A stretch of 64,000 nucleotides of DNA. It comes from Brachionus koreanus. Taxonomy: Eukaryota > Rotifera > Eurotatoria > Ploima > Brachionidae. Location: assembly GCA_016987375.1 (NCBI GenBank), contig PJRA01000506.1:204296-268295 (forward strand), read 5' to 3'. How positions within the stretch are numbered: the stretch's first letter is position 1; every line of letters begins with the position of its first letter. Positions 25,201 through 38,594 of this stretch are shown here, piece by piece. Both the position numbers and the translations under genes were made by a program. The notes beneath the pieces were generated by a model that worked only from the letters and a program-made list of their open reading frames with translations, was not told the origin of the DNA and ran no database searches.

Positions 25201-28200
25201 AGAGATAAAGGTAAAATTAAAGGTTTAGATATGCATAAAATTTATGTTTGCTTGCTTCTCTTGCTTTCATGTATTTTCTTTATGTGATAATGTTCAATTT
25301 AAAGCTTTTTTAACTTGTTTGAAAATTGATTCTTAACTCCTTAAATAACATCAATTAACAAAACGTCTGAATTTTAATCAAAAATAATAAATTAAAATGA
25401 AAACATGAAAACATATTATGTCTTGTTGAATTATTGAATGAAATTTAACTATTATTAATTTTTTCATTGATTTTTTTATTCTCTGATTAGGCTTTAACTT
25501 AAAATTTATAAAGGTACTTTTAAGATGAAAATGTGTTGAATTTTTAAGATATTAAAATTAATTATAAATTATATTTAAAGGAAAAATTTCTGATTTATCT
25601 TACCCTACCAATATGCTTGTAAATGCTTTCAAGGTTGATTTTCACATGCCTAGAATCAAAGTGCTTAAGCAATTGTATTAGCGTGTTAATTTTTCTTTTG
25701 CTAAATTATTCTACGGTCAAGTTTAGTTTAACTAAACTGACTAAGCAGGAAGGCTAACGTAATCCAGCTATTGTGGACTTTTCGTTTTTTTTGTTTCTAC
25801 CGACATTGTACAGTCTGTTTTTGAACTGGTTGGTTGAACTTGCTGTTAAAACCGACGTTGGAAACACATTCCATTTGTTCACAACTCGGTTTGATAGAAA
25901 GCTTCATCTTGCTTCACATTTTGTTAACTGCGAGGATATGCGATGTTTTGTCCTCTTACACCTCAACTTGGTCCTTCATTATTCACTGAGCTCATGAGTT
26001 TCGCACCGTAGTACCAATAGACATGATTGTAATTTTTGTGGATTCTATAGAATTGAATAAGATCCATTTGATCATATATTATGTATATCTAATGACGCTA
26101 ATCAATTTGCTGTCATCCGCAAACAACTTGCAAAAGTGACTTACTAGCTCTGGTAAATCATTTATAAAGATCAGATATAGTAATAGACCAAGTACTGAAC
26201 CCCACTTAGCACATCAATCCAATAGCAATCAGATTCATACTGACCAATTACTACTCTCTGTTTCCTATCTTTTAGAAAATTTTCGAGCCACGCCAAAAGC
26301 TTACCGGCAAATCCTTAGCTCTTTTAAACTTGATCTTTAGTAGCTTATGCGAAACACGATCAAACGCCTTCGAGAAATCTAAAAATACTACACAGCACTG
26401 AATCCTCTATTCAAGGTCTCAGTAATAATATCTAAACTTTCTAGCAAGTTGCTTACACAGGATTTACCACGCATAAATCCATGTTGATGAACAGAAAATA
26501 ATTTATGTTCTGATAAATGCATTACCATTTCATCTCTTATTAGCTTCTCCATTTTTATTAATAAAAAATCCAATCTAATATTATGGATTAACAAGAAAAT
26601 ATATTTTCATAATAATAGACTCAATATAAAATAGTTAGCGAAAATGTTATGCTTCAAAATTAAACCAGAAGTGTCCAAAATTGAATAGAGAATCTATTAG
26701 ATGCGTCACTATAGGTTTAAAAAATTTAAAATTAATAATTATCTTAAAATAAAATGAGTTAGGGTAACAGTTGATGTTTCATTTTTGCTAGAAACACTCT
26801 ATGCATCAAACAATTAAATAAATTTCACTTAATGATAAAAAATTTAGTTAATAAGAAATAATTCTAGAAGAATCACCCATTTAAAATTTTAAATCTAATT
26901 TATATTTTTTATTTCTTTAAAAATATTCTATTTCTTAAATTTACATTGTCTTTATATTTTTAAGTTATTTTTTTTAAATAACGACTCTGAATTTATGTTC
27001 TATGTTTTTTTGTGTAGCTTTGGCATGTATTTTTTTTTTATTTAAAAATTTTCCAGAAACTAAATTTTTTCAAATTAAGAAAAAAGAACTTGAAGATTTG
27101 ATTCAAGAAAAATTGGATCGTATCAACCAGCTTTCATTAGAAAATGAAAATCTTGAGAGACATGTTAACGAAAAAGACGACCAACTTGATAATCTTAATA
27201 ATAAATTAAAGGAGGTAGAATTTAAATTGGAGAATTTGAATAAAAATAAAAATGAATATGAATCAGTGAGTTATATCATTCAAAATGTTAATTCATTAAA
27301 ATTAAAATGATTCCTTTAAGCAAAGCGATTTATTCAAAGAAGAAATTGATACGTTAATGAAATCAAATAAGAATCAGTCTAATTTGATCAATGATCTGAG
27401 GGAAAAATTGGCAGATATTCAAGCAAAATATGATAATCAATTTGAAATGAACGAAAATTGGTCTATTGAAAAAGAAGAATTGATCCAGCAAAAAAATGAT
27501 ATTCAAACTGAATTGTACAGCTATATGAGTCGAGTATCTGATTTACAAATTTATAAAGAAAATTTTGAACTGGAAGCAAAAAATAAAATAGAAAAATATG
27601 AAGAAACAATTTCAAATTTGAATGCTAATATTGATGACAAAGAAAATTTGATTGAAAATCTTAAAGAGCAATTGAATGAGCTTAAAGAAGACTTTCAGAG
27701 TCGTCTTGATGCTGAAATAAAGCAATATGAATTTATAGAAGATAAAGAAAATAGCGATTTAATCAAGTCTTACAAAGAACAAATCGAGTCATATAAATTG
27801 GAAATTGAAAGCATCAAGACAGAACTTGAGATGAAGAAAAGCTATGAAATTTCTCAAAGCTTACTTGATTCGAAAAATGAACAAATCGACGAACTAAATG
27901 AAAAAATCACGGAACTAAATTCTCAATTAGAAAACAGTCGACAATTAAATGATGAATTTAAAGTTAAAATTTCGGATGAAAATCAAAAATTTGAAAACGA
28001 AATTCAAAATTTAACTGAAAATTTTAAACTTGAAATAGAGAGACTAAATGAAAGTATTGAAACATTGAATTCAGAAATATGTAAATTAAATGCCCAAAAT
28101 GAATCGCAAGTAATTGTTATAATTTTTTTTTTTTATTTTGAAATATGTTATTAATGCTACTACTTTTCACTTTAGAAAAGTGAAATTAATGATTTGAAGG

Positions 28201-31200
28201 AGATATCTGAAGTTAACACAAATAAATTGAACCAAATTAATTCTGAAAATGAAAGCTTAAAAGACGAAATCCAACTTAAAATTGAGGATTCTGATTTAAA
28301 GGTATTTTTATTTTAATTTTAAAAAAATTCAACAAAACCTCGAAAATTTTGAAAATATTTCTGAAAAAAAATTAATCATTCTTATGATAAAGTTATACTT
28401 TCAAATACTTTCACTCTTTATGTTACTAGCTTTATAAATAAAAATTTGACAGGAATTTCAAAAAAAAATTTTATTTTTAATTCCAACCGTATTCTGGCGT
28501 TAATATTTATTATTGAATTTTAAAGGGAGAAATTATTGAAAAGCTTAATTGTGAAATAAGCGAGCTAAAAGACAAATTGCTTGACTCAGAGAATCAAATT
28601 AGTGAATTTAAAGAGGGGTTGAAAGAAGCTAGAGAAAAGGCGGAAGATAACAGTCATTTGGAAGAATTCAAAAGCAAATTTGAACAAGAAAAAGGAATCT
28701 TACAAGAAGAAATAAGTGAATTGAAGAACCTAAATGACCAGTTTAAGAAAAACAATGATAAAATTAAAGCTGACTTTCAAAAAGAAAATACACAATTGAT
28801 AATCACAAATGGTAAGATAAATTTTTATTTTAATTTAAAATGATCTAAACTGAATTTATGTATTATCAATTAAAAAAATTAAAAATACTTATTATTCGCT
28901 TGTTTCCATAACGGCGAAAAAATAAGGTCTTTCAAAAACTAGAATTCAGTTTTATCTATTCATAAATATTTGATATTAAATTAAATTATTTTTGTGTATA
29001 GAAAATTTAATAAGCGAAAATGATGATTTAAAACGTAGACAAAATGAATTGAATAATTTAATTAGTGAGCTTGAGCTAAAAATAGAGCATATTGACGAAC
29101 AAAATAAAATAACACTGGAGCAAAAATTAGATGAACTAGAGTTAATTCATAAACAAGAACTAGAAAACATGAACATAAATAAGACTAGTGAAATAGATAA
29201 ATTAAAAGATGAGTATGAAAAAAAAATTGAACAGCTTAAACAAGACCATGTAAGCCAGATAAACGATGAAATAGAGCGAGTTAAAAAGGAAACTATTGCC
29301 GAGTATGACAAAAAAATTGAATTGCTTAAAGAACGCTTTGATGCAGATGAAAACGATTCAGAAAAGTTGACCTCCGAAGCATCAAATTCAAATGAAAATT
29401 GTAAAAAACTAAAAGAACAAATTCAATTATGTAAAGAGCTAGACCGGGATATTCTTGAAAAAGTAAGCGAAAAACAAGATAAAGATGAGAGCCGATTAGA
29501 GGATGGCACTCCAGAAGAAGTAAAAGAAATTTTGGAAAAACTTGATAACGAAGGCGTTCTTTTGTTGACATTGAGTGAAATTTTGATGCTCAAGAATCAT
29601 TTTAAGAACAAAAAAGACTCGCCAAACTTGGAAAAATTGGCTGATCAAGCTGAAAAAGATAAGCTAATAAAGGAAGTTCATCTATTAAAAGAAATGATTG
29701 GGAAATTCTCAACTGAAAATACGAAGGATGATTGGAGAAGCTCGTTCTTGAACACCATGTCGGAAATTTTTAGCAATCATAATGATCTTTTGCTTACAGA
29801 ATTGAGGTCTTATATATGTAGTGGATGTTCAATAAATGACGAGAATTATTTGTCTCATTTGGAAAAGAAAATCGATGATTTGATTAATTTTCAAAAGAAA
29901 TCAATTGATTATTTAAATTCGAGTGATAGAAAGAGCCTTCTAAAAGAAATTGAATCCATGCAAGCCGAATTGGCTAAAGTAATGAATGAATTAACTAGTT
30001 TACAAGAAAATGAAAGAGAACGTAAAAGAGAGAGTAAGTCATCTTAAAAATTGTCAAAGCATGATTTTTTTAATTATTATTTTAGTTAAATTAATGGAAT
30101 ATGCTAAAGATGCTGAAATAATTAAAGCAAATGATTTAAAACAAAATCTTAACATCGAAACGAACAAAACATTCGATTTAATGGAGAAGTTAAATCAAGA
30201 AAAAAAAAAGACTAATATGATGCAAGAGCAATTGTACGATTTAAATGATGAAGTTATTAAAATAAAAGACCTATTGAATATTGAATCAAATAATTTTCAT
30301 ACTTTGTGGTAAGGATGAAAGATAAAAATGAAAAAAAAAAATTAAATTTTACTTAGCAAAGAACTTGATAAAGAAAAAGCAAAGAATGAACAACTAAACA
30401 AAGCTTTAGAAGCTAAAACTAGAGCTAGCATTCAAGACGAAAATGACTACAAAACTGAATATATAAGGTTAGTCAAATATTTTAATTACAATTCAATTTG
30501 TTAGTAAAAATAATTTTTACCCCTTTATTTATTGAATTTTAAGTCCCATGGACAATTTTCTAATTAAACAAAAATATTTAATACATTTAATTAAATTTCA
30601 ACAAAAAGTATTTGAAGTTATATGCAAATATTAAATAAACTAAATTAAATAAAATTAATAAAAAATTTTGCTAATCAATTCAATTCAAATTTGACAAATT
30701 TTTCTTCAAACTTGAAACTTTATGTCTTGAAATCGACCTTTAGTAAAAAATTAAGAAATTTATATGAATTAAGAAAATTTTCATTTGATTCAATTAAATA
30801 TGAAATTTTGTTAATTATAAATTTTATCAAGTCTACAAGACTAGGATTTTTATTCTCATGACCAAATTCAATAAATAATTTTACTTTTTTGTGTATGTTT
30901 ATTGATTTTTATAATATTTGAGTTTTGATTGATAAATACTTTCGTATGAATTTTTTTTTAAATCAAATTTAGTACAAATCAATTGATTGAACTGCATAAA
31001 AAATAAATTAAACTATTCTAAAAAATGCTTATTTCATCATGTCATATCAAAGACTATATTACTTTGGTCATTGAAAATTTCAAGTATTAATGCAAAGAAA
31101 AAACTAAGAAAAATAAGACAAATCAATTCAAATGATCGAAATCAAGGAAATTTTATTTAATAAATAAATAATTATATAAATGATATTATATAAATAATTT

Positions 31201-32964
31201 TATTTTGACAATGAAGTATTAAAATCATTATAAGATTCTTAGGATAAAAATAGAATTTAAAAATATCTTAGTGAAATTTAATAAAATTTTAGAACAAGCA
31301 AAAAAATTAAAAATAATACTGAAACATTTTTCTAGAAAAAGACAATTTCTTTGGGAAATAATGTTTAAAAATATCAATTTTTAATTTTTAAAATATTGCG
31401 TCAACTGGCAATTTCCACATTTCAACTTTATCAAGCAGAAGTACAAGACGTCATCCATACAAAATTAAAAAGTAGATAATCAAAAATTGTGCTCAATGAT
31501 ACAACTTCTTCACAAACCGTGTAGTCAATGGCTGCTGGAATAAGTTGGCAGTTGATTTAGTGAAAGCTCAATCTAGCGATATTTTTAAAGCAAAAATATC
31601 GCAAAAATATCATAATATTATTTGCACATAATCTAATTTCAGATTTACGCATTTTATTTATGAGTTTCAATAAACCACTATAATACAACCGCTATACTAT
31701 AAAATTATTTAAGTTTTTAAATTAGGAAAATTTTCTTTTGCAAGATTTTTCCGAAATTTGTTTAAAAGAATTGACATAATAAAAGTATAATGTGTAAATA
31801 CTTATTATGCTTCAAGTGTTATTATTTATAAATGTTTGACAATTAATATTTAAATTTCATAATTAAAGTATACTTTTGGGATAAAATATAAATTTTAGAA
31901 TTTACTTTTAATTAAGTTAAAAAAAATCTAATTTCGCCATTTTTATAAGTCATTTTAATTTTTAAATAATTAAACGAATTAAGAAAAAAAAATAATTTTT
32001 TTTTAATTGAAAAGATACTCGAAAAACAATCCAGATGATTATATCAAGCAACAGAATTTGAATGGCAAAAGGCTTGCAGTTTTAGAACACCAGTTTTTTG
32101 AATTAGAAAAACATACAAATAATTTAGATCAGCTGCTTATTCAGGAAAAAGCCAAATACGAAAAACTAGCTAAAGCATACAGCGAGTTGAAATCACGTTA
32201 CTCAAATCTTGGCGTAATTTAAAAATTTATTTTTTTTAATTAATAAATAGTTATTTTTAATCTTGTAGGGTGTAAATAATGGAAACAATTTGGAACGAAT
32301 TCGACAGTCTCTTGAATTTTTAGCCATTAGACACAAAGATGAAATTGATTCAACTACAAAGGACATTTCAAATGAAGTTAAACAAAACCTTAACTCAATT
32401 ATAAATGAACTGGAAAATGTATCATCTACCTCACCTTCAGCAAGTTCATTTGGTCAAAATATGAACGGAAGTGATTTGGAGACGAAATTATTAAAACAAA
32501 ATCGAGAACTATTAGGTTCAGTTAAAAAACTAACTAACGAAAAATCGGACTATAGAGGAAAAATTCAAAAATTGGAAGAGGAAATTTGGATTCTGAGAAA
32601 TAAAAATCAAAAAGCTCAAGCTAATTCAAATTCAATGTTAGAGTCAGATAAAGAAAAATTTAAAAAGCTTTATGTCAAGTATTTAAGGGCTGAAAGTTTT
32701 CGTAAAAGTCTAATTTATCAAAAGAGATTTTTATTAATTATGCTCAGTGGATATGAAGAGACTGAACGCGAAATAATGACCACTTTAAAATTAGAGACAA
32801 ATTCAGCTCTAAAAAATAATAAATACGCACTTATTCAAGAGAATAATAAAAACGGATCGTTTTATTACTCGAGTAGATTTACTATTCACAAAGCCAAAAG
32901 CCGGTTTAGAACCGCAGCTATTTGTATAATTGCAATTAATAGAATCAAGTATTTTAAATATTAA
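16247..32964 (+). CDS. Pericentrin/AKAP9-type centrosomal coiled-coil protein with PACT domain
   Basis: Giant scaffold of the centrosome or basal body that recruits gamma-tubulin and other factors; the C-terminal PACT domain targets centrioles. I assemble 25 exons: 16247-16436, 16497-16600, 16658-16837, 16896-17378, 17440-17502, 20420-20464, 20517-20639, 20698-20787, 22026-22285, 22338-22407, 23537-23688, 23746-24059, 24115-24552, 24618-24659, 24710-24942, 24996-25118, 27080-27265, 27321-28109, 28176-28301, 28526-28811, 29002-30033, 30086-30308, 30357-30467, 32015-32213, 32269-32964. Phase closes throughout, giving 2185 residues, mostly heptad coiled coil. The PACT core begins near 2085 with LYVKYLRAESFRKSLIYQKR and continues to SRFRTAA (about 2165-2171). 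Exons 12-13 (LLSLLSRSILISVSL; VQASIDKVLNKLEETSKQL) resemble the AKAP9 segment before its last coiled coils. The exon 4 donor GTTGGA is weak. Upstream coding exons are not excluded. Confidence 0.88.
18048..18265. mobile_element. Foldback (palindromic) element, copy 2
   Basis: A roughly 218-bp inverted repeat in intron 5 (17503-20419) of the pericentrin-like gene. Outer ends are GTGAAATTTCATACAAAA / TTTTGTATGAAATTTCAT. The centre is TTGAAACAACAGTTGTTTCC at about 18141. The order of blocks (CATACAAAA, TTTCAATAC, CTTTTGTTCT, GAAACAA, CAACAGTTG) is the same as in the arms of 11251-11582, so it is a shorter and more decayed relative lacking the G+C-rich inner arm. Confidence 0.65.
18401..18660. other. 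G+C-rich island in intron, possible insertion
   Basis: About 260 bp near half G+C, against roughly a fifth to a quarter in the surrounding sequence. It contains the palindrome GGCCTATAGGCC (18407-18418) and five occurrences of CGGCC or GGCCG flanked by GAC or GTC. There is also an inverted pair CATACGG / CCGTATG (about 18595 and 18633). No open frame crosses it and no clear terminal repeats or target duplication are seen. Likely an inserted repeat of unknown class, from the abrupt change of composition. Confidence 0.45.
25740..26600 (-). mobile_element. Decayed LINE (non-LTR retrotransposon) reverse-transcriptase fragment
   Basis: Lies antisense in intron 16 (25119-27079) of the pericentrin-like gene. 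Reading minus, the pieces come in retrotransposon order: HGFMRGKSC and SNLLESLDIITE (26430-26500), a GSVLG...FINDLP block (about 26150-26205), the catalytic LFADDSKLI (26103-26129), and near the 3' end a SNRVVNKWN...FKNRLYN type C-terminal block (25780-25890). Frames shift several times and stops interrupt it, so it is dead. It could be of the Jockey/CR1/RTE kind; the clade is not resolved. Confidence 0.8.
31443..31631 (+). mobile_element. LINE ORF2 C-terminal fragment
   Basis: In intron 23 (30468-32014) of the pericentrin-like gene, same strand. One frame reads TRRHPYKIKK, then after stops FFTNRVVNGCWNKLAVDLVK (from about 31508) and IFKAKISQKY, ending in TAA at 31629. This is the conserved extreme C terminus of LINE ORF2 proteins. 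Two in-frame stops and loss of all upstream domains show a 5'-truncated dead copy. Confidence 0.65.
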
Positions 32965-33348
32965 AATCTAATTGCATTTTTTTTTAATTTTAAATCAATG
33001 TTTTTTAAGATTCCTACAAAGAAAACATTCGTATTTGACAACTCGTGTCGATTCTCATCGATCAAGTTAAATAAACTAAAATTGTTCCAAATTATAAATT
33101 TTGGTAGCTTTAAAAAAGAAAAATCTATTTCTACCGTCCAGTTAAATTTTTTCATTTTTTTTTAATCAATTTTCAAATGTATGAGACATTTTTTAAATAA
33201 TTTTTTTTTCTAATATTTTTATTCTTTTTATCTGGTGCTAGAAAATAATTAGATTTTTTTCTAAAAAAATGAGCATTCTAATTAAATTTTCAATAAATTT
33301 CTTTATAAAAATAAAATTGTTTTTTATTGAATTTAATTTTGAAATTAG

Positions 33349-33528
33349 TCAACAACTGGAATTGGAATTATTATTAAATGTATCCTTCTAATCGGCATCA
33401 GTAATTACCGATTCGGCATTCACTGGTGAATCAGAAATCATTTTTTCAGTCGAACTATTTGGAACTTATTTTTTAATAGACGGTTGAATTTTAGGACTGA
33501 TACTTTGGCTGAGCTTAGTTGATGACAT
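33349..33528 (-). pseudogene. Possible decayed coding remnant
   Basis: Sixty codons from an ATG at 33528 to a TGA, broken by an in-frame TAA (codon 21) and TAG (codon 47). The composition is unlike the flanks: hydrophilic, Ser/Pro/Lys-rich text (MSSTKLSQSISPKIQPSIKK before the first stop) continuing sensibly afterwards. Either a dead gene fragment or two small exons whose splicing I cannot define. Weak evidence. Confidence 0.25.
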
Positions 33529-36500
33529 TCTTGATTCATTAAATTAATTGAAAATTTTAGATGATAAAAAAAACTTGACAATTAATTTCAATTTTGAAAA
33601 TTTTCTAAAATAAATTCTGAACTAGTTATGATTAATTTTAAAAATATTTAAATTGCAATAAAAATAAATTACTTGAATAAAATAAATAATTTTTCAAGAA
33701 CAAAAATATTTTCTAAAATAAGTAAAAAAATTTGGATGGATTTTTATTATTAGTTATAGTTATATTTTGCATCATTTTTAATGAAGAAGGTTTTTCTCTG
33801 TTGATTTATGTCATATTAATTTCATAATTTTATTAGATGAATAAATCAAATTTTTCTATTAATAACATCAATATTGCGAAAAAATCTTTATTGCCAAAAT
33901 AAAATTTTATGGTTTTGTAAATTTTTCAACTTCTTATAAAAACTAAGATTTAGAAATATTTTTGTATTTATTAGAATAAACACATTTTCGTTAAATAATT
34001 AATATTACCTAGTAGCTTTTGTAGTGATTTTTATCCTTAATTCAGAAGCAAAAAAAAAAGTAGTTAAAGTTTAAAAATTCAAGGAATAAAAGCCTTATAA
34101 AATAGAAAAAATTGCTTTAAGTCAGATGATTAGAATTTTTTGTTTTTTTTTCATGAATGAAATTCATGAAATTAAATTTTACAAATATCAAAGAGTTTGA
34201 ACATTAAATTACTAATCCTTTGATAACAGCTTGTATTTAAGGGTTTTTAAAATCCCTAGACATATCAATCATTTTATTAATTTTAAAAATATGTTCTCAA
34301 CGCGATCAGTGAGACAATTCGTAGGGGATTTTTTAATTTTGTCTTTTTTTAATCCAATTTAAACTTTGCATCAATAAATTGCAACAAATTTTATATTTAA
34401 TTTCAGTAGAAACTAATTTAATAAGATTGAATACTTAAAAATAAGACTTGTTATTTTTATAATTGGTTTTTTTCTTAAAATTGTTAAATTAAAAAAATAA
34501 ACAAATAAATTATCAAATTGTTAAACAATATATTTTATTTGATTAGTTTATTTTCTTTGCCGAAAATTTCGGCAAACTGGATTTTGATTTTTGTTGAAAG
34601 CTGTTTTCGCTAGCACACCGCCGATTTAAGTTTTATATCGAAAGCGAATTACGGTCTAAGAAAAACAGATGTGAGAGTTTCGAATTATAGGTTGCATCTT
34701 TTAAAGAGAAATTCTCTAAAGCTAACATTATTTTTTTTGTTATTTGACTTAGAGCTCGATCTTTAGCTTATTGAAAAATTTCAATGGACTGAAAATACCA
34801 CAAAAAACAAACTAAATGCTTTAAGTAAAACAAGCCTGTGATAAACTAATAAAACCAAAAAATGCTGCTTAAGAAAACACTCGAAATTCGATTATTTCAA
34901 CCTTTTGCCCAGTGATAATCGTTCATGTATGTGTAAATATGTGTGTGAGTGTGTTTACACTTGTCGAAATCTATAATTAAAACCTCACAAACGGTTAGTT
35001 GTTTTAATTAAGTTAGTTTACCTCTAGGACTATCAATTTTAAGCTTCGTTTCAGCTCGAAACCTAAGTTTCTCAAATTGACCAAGAAAATAATTGAATGC
35101 AAAATTAAGAATTAAGAAAAATTTCTAATTTATTAGGTTTTTTGAGCCAAAAGGAGAATAAATACAATCAAATTTCTACTATATTGAGCAATAATTAACT
35201 AAAGCTAGTTCGATTCCGTTCACTTATACTATATAAAAATAGAATTCCTTTTTTTTTTCAACATGGTTCATCTTCTTTTCAAACTCAAGAAAACTAATAA
35301 AATATATCTCAGAATCAATCGAAATATGAATAAATAAAAAACTTCTTTTTATTCATTATCTATGTATCTAGAGCAGCTTTTTTTATTCTATCAAAGAACA
35401 CAATTTTTATAGATCATTTTTGTTTTATTGAAATTGAATAAGTCCAAGATAATTTCGAATTTGCACGCGCTATAATTGTTTAAATTAAAAAAAAAAACAC
35501 TTAAAGCTAATTAAAGATCGAAGTAAGATTTATGATAAGCTTTTTTCTTAACCGGTCTGTAGTGAGCTTGATGAAAGACAGATAAACTAAAGATTGTATA
35601 TCGACAAGGAAGCCAGATAATGGATCAATATTCATACTGTTTAGATAATTCTCAAACTGGCTGGAAACATATAATGTTCTTGATAAGAAAAGAAAGCAAA
35701 AAAATTTTTTTGAATTTGGACCACTTTTTTAATAAAAATTCTAAAAGTAGCCTGTCCGTCGATTAGATTAATTTCAATTTTTATATTAGAATTTTAGCTT
35801 ATTTGTGACTCTGCTAAGGTTAGGAAAGCTTGCCGTACAAAGTGAAATATTTCTACTTTGACAAGGTTTGATGATTTTTTTTTTATTTTTACAAAAACCT
35901 GGTCTATTGGGAGCCTGTGTAAACATATTAAAAATATTAATTTACATAGCAAATGGAAAAGTATTGTGAGAATTTGTTTTAAGTAAGATTTAATTAAATT
36001 TTGCTATATTCGGTATTTTGGCTAGTAAACAATCAGGATTAGATAGAATTAATCAATATAACATAAACAATATTCGGTCCAGATATTCTAACGAGCATTT
36101 TGGATCATAGAATTATTCTTGTTTATATCATATCTGTTTAATTTTCTTTTTTTGACTTTGTTTATTTGACGAGTGTGGAATTTGTTTAAATTTCTATTCT
36201 TATCAAGATAAAAATTTCCTTCTAAATTTGCTCTTTTAGAACATATGGCATTTTGCAGTCTTATTTTTGGTTTGTTTTGGCATCAATTAGATATTTAAAG
36301 TTGGTTTTATCTTTTATTTAATTTTGATTAGAAAAGATTTTATATTTGTGCAATCTTTTCATCGATGTTTGAGTGTTGATTTTTCGATAAATTCGAAATG
36401 GCCAAAGCCAAAAATAAATGAGAGTTTTGGTTTGAAATTTTTGGATAGAATTTCCTTCTTATTTGAATTTTTATCAATGCAACGAATAATTAGAAGATAT

Positions 36501-38528
36501 TTTAATTCAAATAGAACTGATTAGAAATTGTTCTTTTTTAATCAAGTATTAATGTCTAAAAATTAGCTTCAAAATAAGGAAAACTTATTTTAAATTCTAT
36601 TAATTAAGCTTTATTTGAAACTAAATTATGATATATTTCCAAAAATCAATTTTACTCTATGATCTTTTTCAGTATTTAAAATTAAGAATCCCAGAATTAG
36701 ATAGCAGTTATTTTTCATGAATTAAGTGCTATTAAGAAATCAAGTTCAGCAGGTGGGATATCATCATATCATAGACTTTTTTGTACGATATTTAATTAAG
36801 ATATCATTTATCATATTTATTCATCTCTTAAATGAATTCTCATTTGGATATTCAAAATTCTGAATTTAAAAAGGCATGAAATTAGTAAAAGTATTGAGGT
36901 GCAGACGTTAATTCAGACCGAAAAAATTATTATTCCACATGAGACCACTTTCAAATCTTTTATGTATTTTTATTGATTTATTGCCAGTTGTAAAACAATG
37001 ATTATTTTTGTACTAGAAGCCTCAGACATTCGTTAACTTTTTGAAAATATAAGTTATAAAAAAATTAATGAAATGAGATTAATTTAGATATTTAAACAAA
37101 ATTTACATTTTTTTTTAAATTCTTAGAAACGAAAATCCTTATTTGTGTTTGTATTAAATCAGAGTTAGATCAAAAAATTTTAAAAAGAAAAAATAAAGTA
37201 TAATCTAATTTATATTTGTTAATTTGAGAAAATTTAAATTTTAAATTTTAGTGTAAATTTTTTATTTTATGAAATTTTGTCACAATATTAGCTTTTTTAA
37301 AGTTGTTCAAAATCTCATGTTAAAGTTATTTTTATTGTAAAAAATAAAATAGAGCACTTTCTAAAGTTCAGTTTCTTTGTAGAGTTTAATTTTTTTTTGT
37401 TTAAAAACATATATTTGGAACAAAAAGCAATAATTTTAAATAAATGAATAGAATATTTTATAAACAAATAAAAATTTAATTGTTTTCTTTTCAGAATTTT
37501 GATCTGAAATTAATTCTGGAAAAAGTTTTTTTTCGCTAGGAAAATTATTTTTTATTTATTTTTTTCAATTTTGAATAAATATTATGGAACACCGAATTTG
37601 AAGGTTAAGTTTTGAAAAACAAGTGTCTTGAAATCGAGTAACTTAAAAACTTGAGCAATTTTGTTAAATTTCTAGTTTATTTGTTATTGTAGTAAAAAAT
37701 GCTTTCTTTGTAAGCGGTAGAACATATTTTCTATGAAAATGACCTAAAATGTCAAACGAAAATAAAAAGCTTCACATTTGTTTTTAAACTACAGGTCACT
37801 TTTTTTCTTTCTAAATATCTAATCTCTCATAAATCAATATTTAACAGCTGAAAATTGATTTAATTAGACAAAAAATAAAAACTAATTTTTTAAACAGCCT
37901 GCTTGAGTAAACAGAAAATTTTTGCTCGATAAAAAAATTCGATACCGTATCATTATTCCGAGTATCCGTTAAATTGCTTTATTATTTTTATTACCAGACT
38001 ATTACTTCTTAACATTTTAGAATTTCACATTAAAGAGCAAAAATTTGATTAATTTCAATTTTAAAGAGAATCGGCTCGCTTGCCTAAGCCATTTTATACG
38101 TGTTTGATAGATAAACAACAGATTAGAATAATATATATCAGAATATTTTAAAATTTGGCTAGAGTACTATTTATCTTGTATATCTATTAATCATAACACA
38201 ACTAAAAAGAAAACAACAAAAAATATAGATCAATAGACTTGAATGTAAGTAGATTGCAATTAGATATAATTAGAATATGGATCCGACTGGGCAATATTTT
38301 ATATCAGCGATTTTTTATTTATGATTTTTTTTGCTCTAGAGAAAAAAAACTAAGGTAGACTTTGCTGAATGCGCGCCACCACTTTGTTTTTGCTGAACTG
38401 GTGTTGCTGCTGTCAGACTTAAAATTTTTGCACATCAAATTAATTTAAGGAAATCTCTTGAATATTTGACCTAGTCTCAAAAGTAAATTAAATTTGTTTT
38501 TTATTTCTTCAGATTTGTTTAAAAAAAA

Positions 38529-38546
38529 ATGAGTTTTTTTAATTGA
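38529..38546 (+). promoter_or_regulatory. Upstream ORF before integrin alpha
   Basis: A five-codon ATG...TGA frame 66 nt before the main ATG, just after a TTATTTCTTCAG acceptor-like site (38501-38512). If the mRNA begins at or before that acceptor, this small frame would be met first by scanning ribosomes. Confidence 0.3.
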
Positions 38547-38594
38547 AAATCGACTTGATTTAGCCGGATAGAATTTTTTAAAATAAAAGCGACA

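Larger units (their letters stand above)
32965..38594. other. Intergenic, 5.6 kb, one possible decayed ORF
   Basis: Sequence between the stop of the pericentrin-like gene and the start of the integrin alpha gene. Apart from a possible decayed reading frame at 33349-33528 and a more G+C-rich patch at about 38350-38430 just upstream of the integrin gene (perhaps promoter or 5' UTR), I see only A+T-rich sequence. The open frame at 36324-36524 lacks an ATG at its open start and any homology I recognise. Confidence 0.5.

Noticed and set aside
29326..29571. 81-codon ORF antisense to the pericentrin-like gene
   Set aside because: Shadow of exon 21; Leu/Phe-rich text is the expected antisense of Lys/Glu codons.
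16247..32964. Myosin tail, ninein, golgin or kinesin instead of a pericentrin-type protein
   Set aside because: Coiled-coil sequence alone would allow these, but the last exon carries a clear PACT domain (YLRAESFRKSLIYQK...SRFRTAA).
36324..36524. 66-codon ORF on plus
   Set aside because: No recognisable similarity, no ATG at its open start, no splice partner in phase that I could find.
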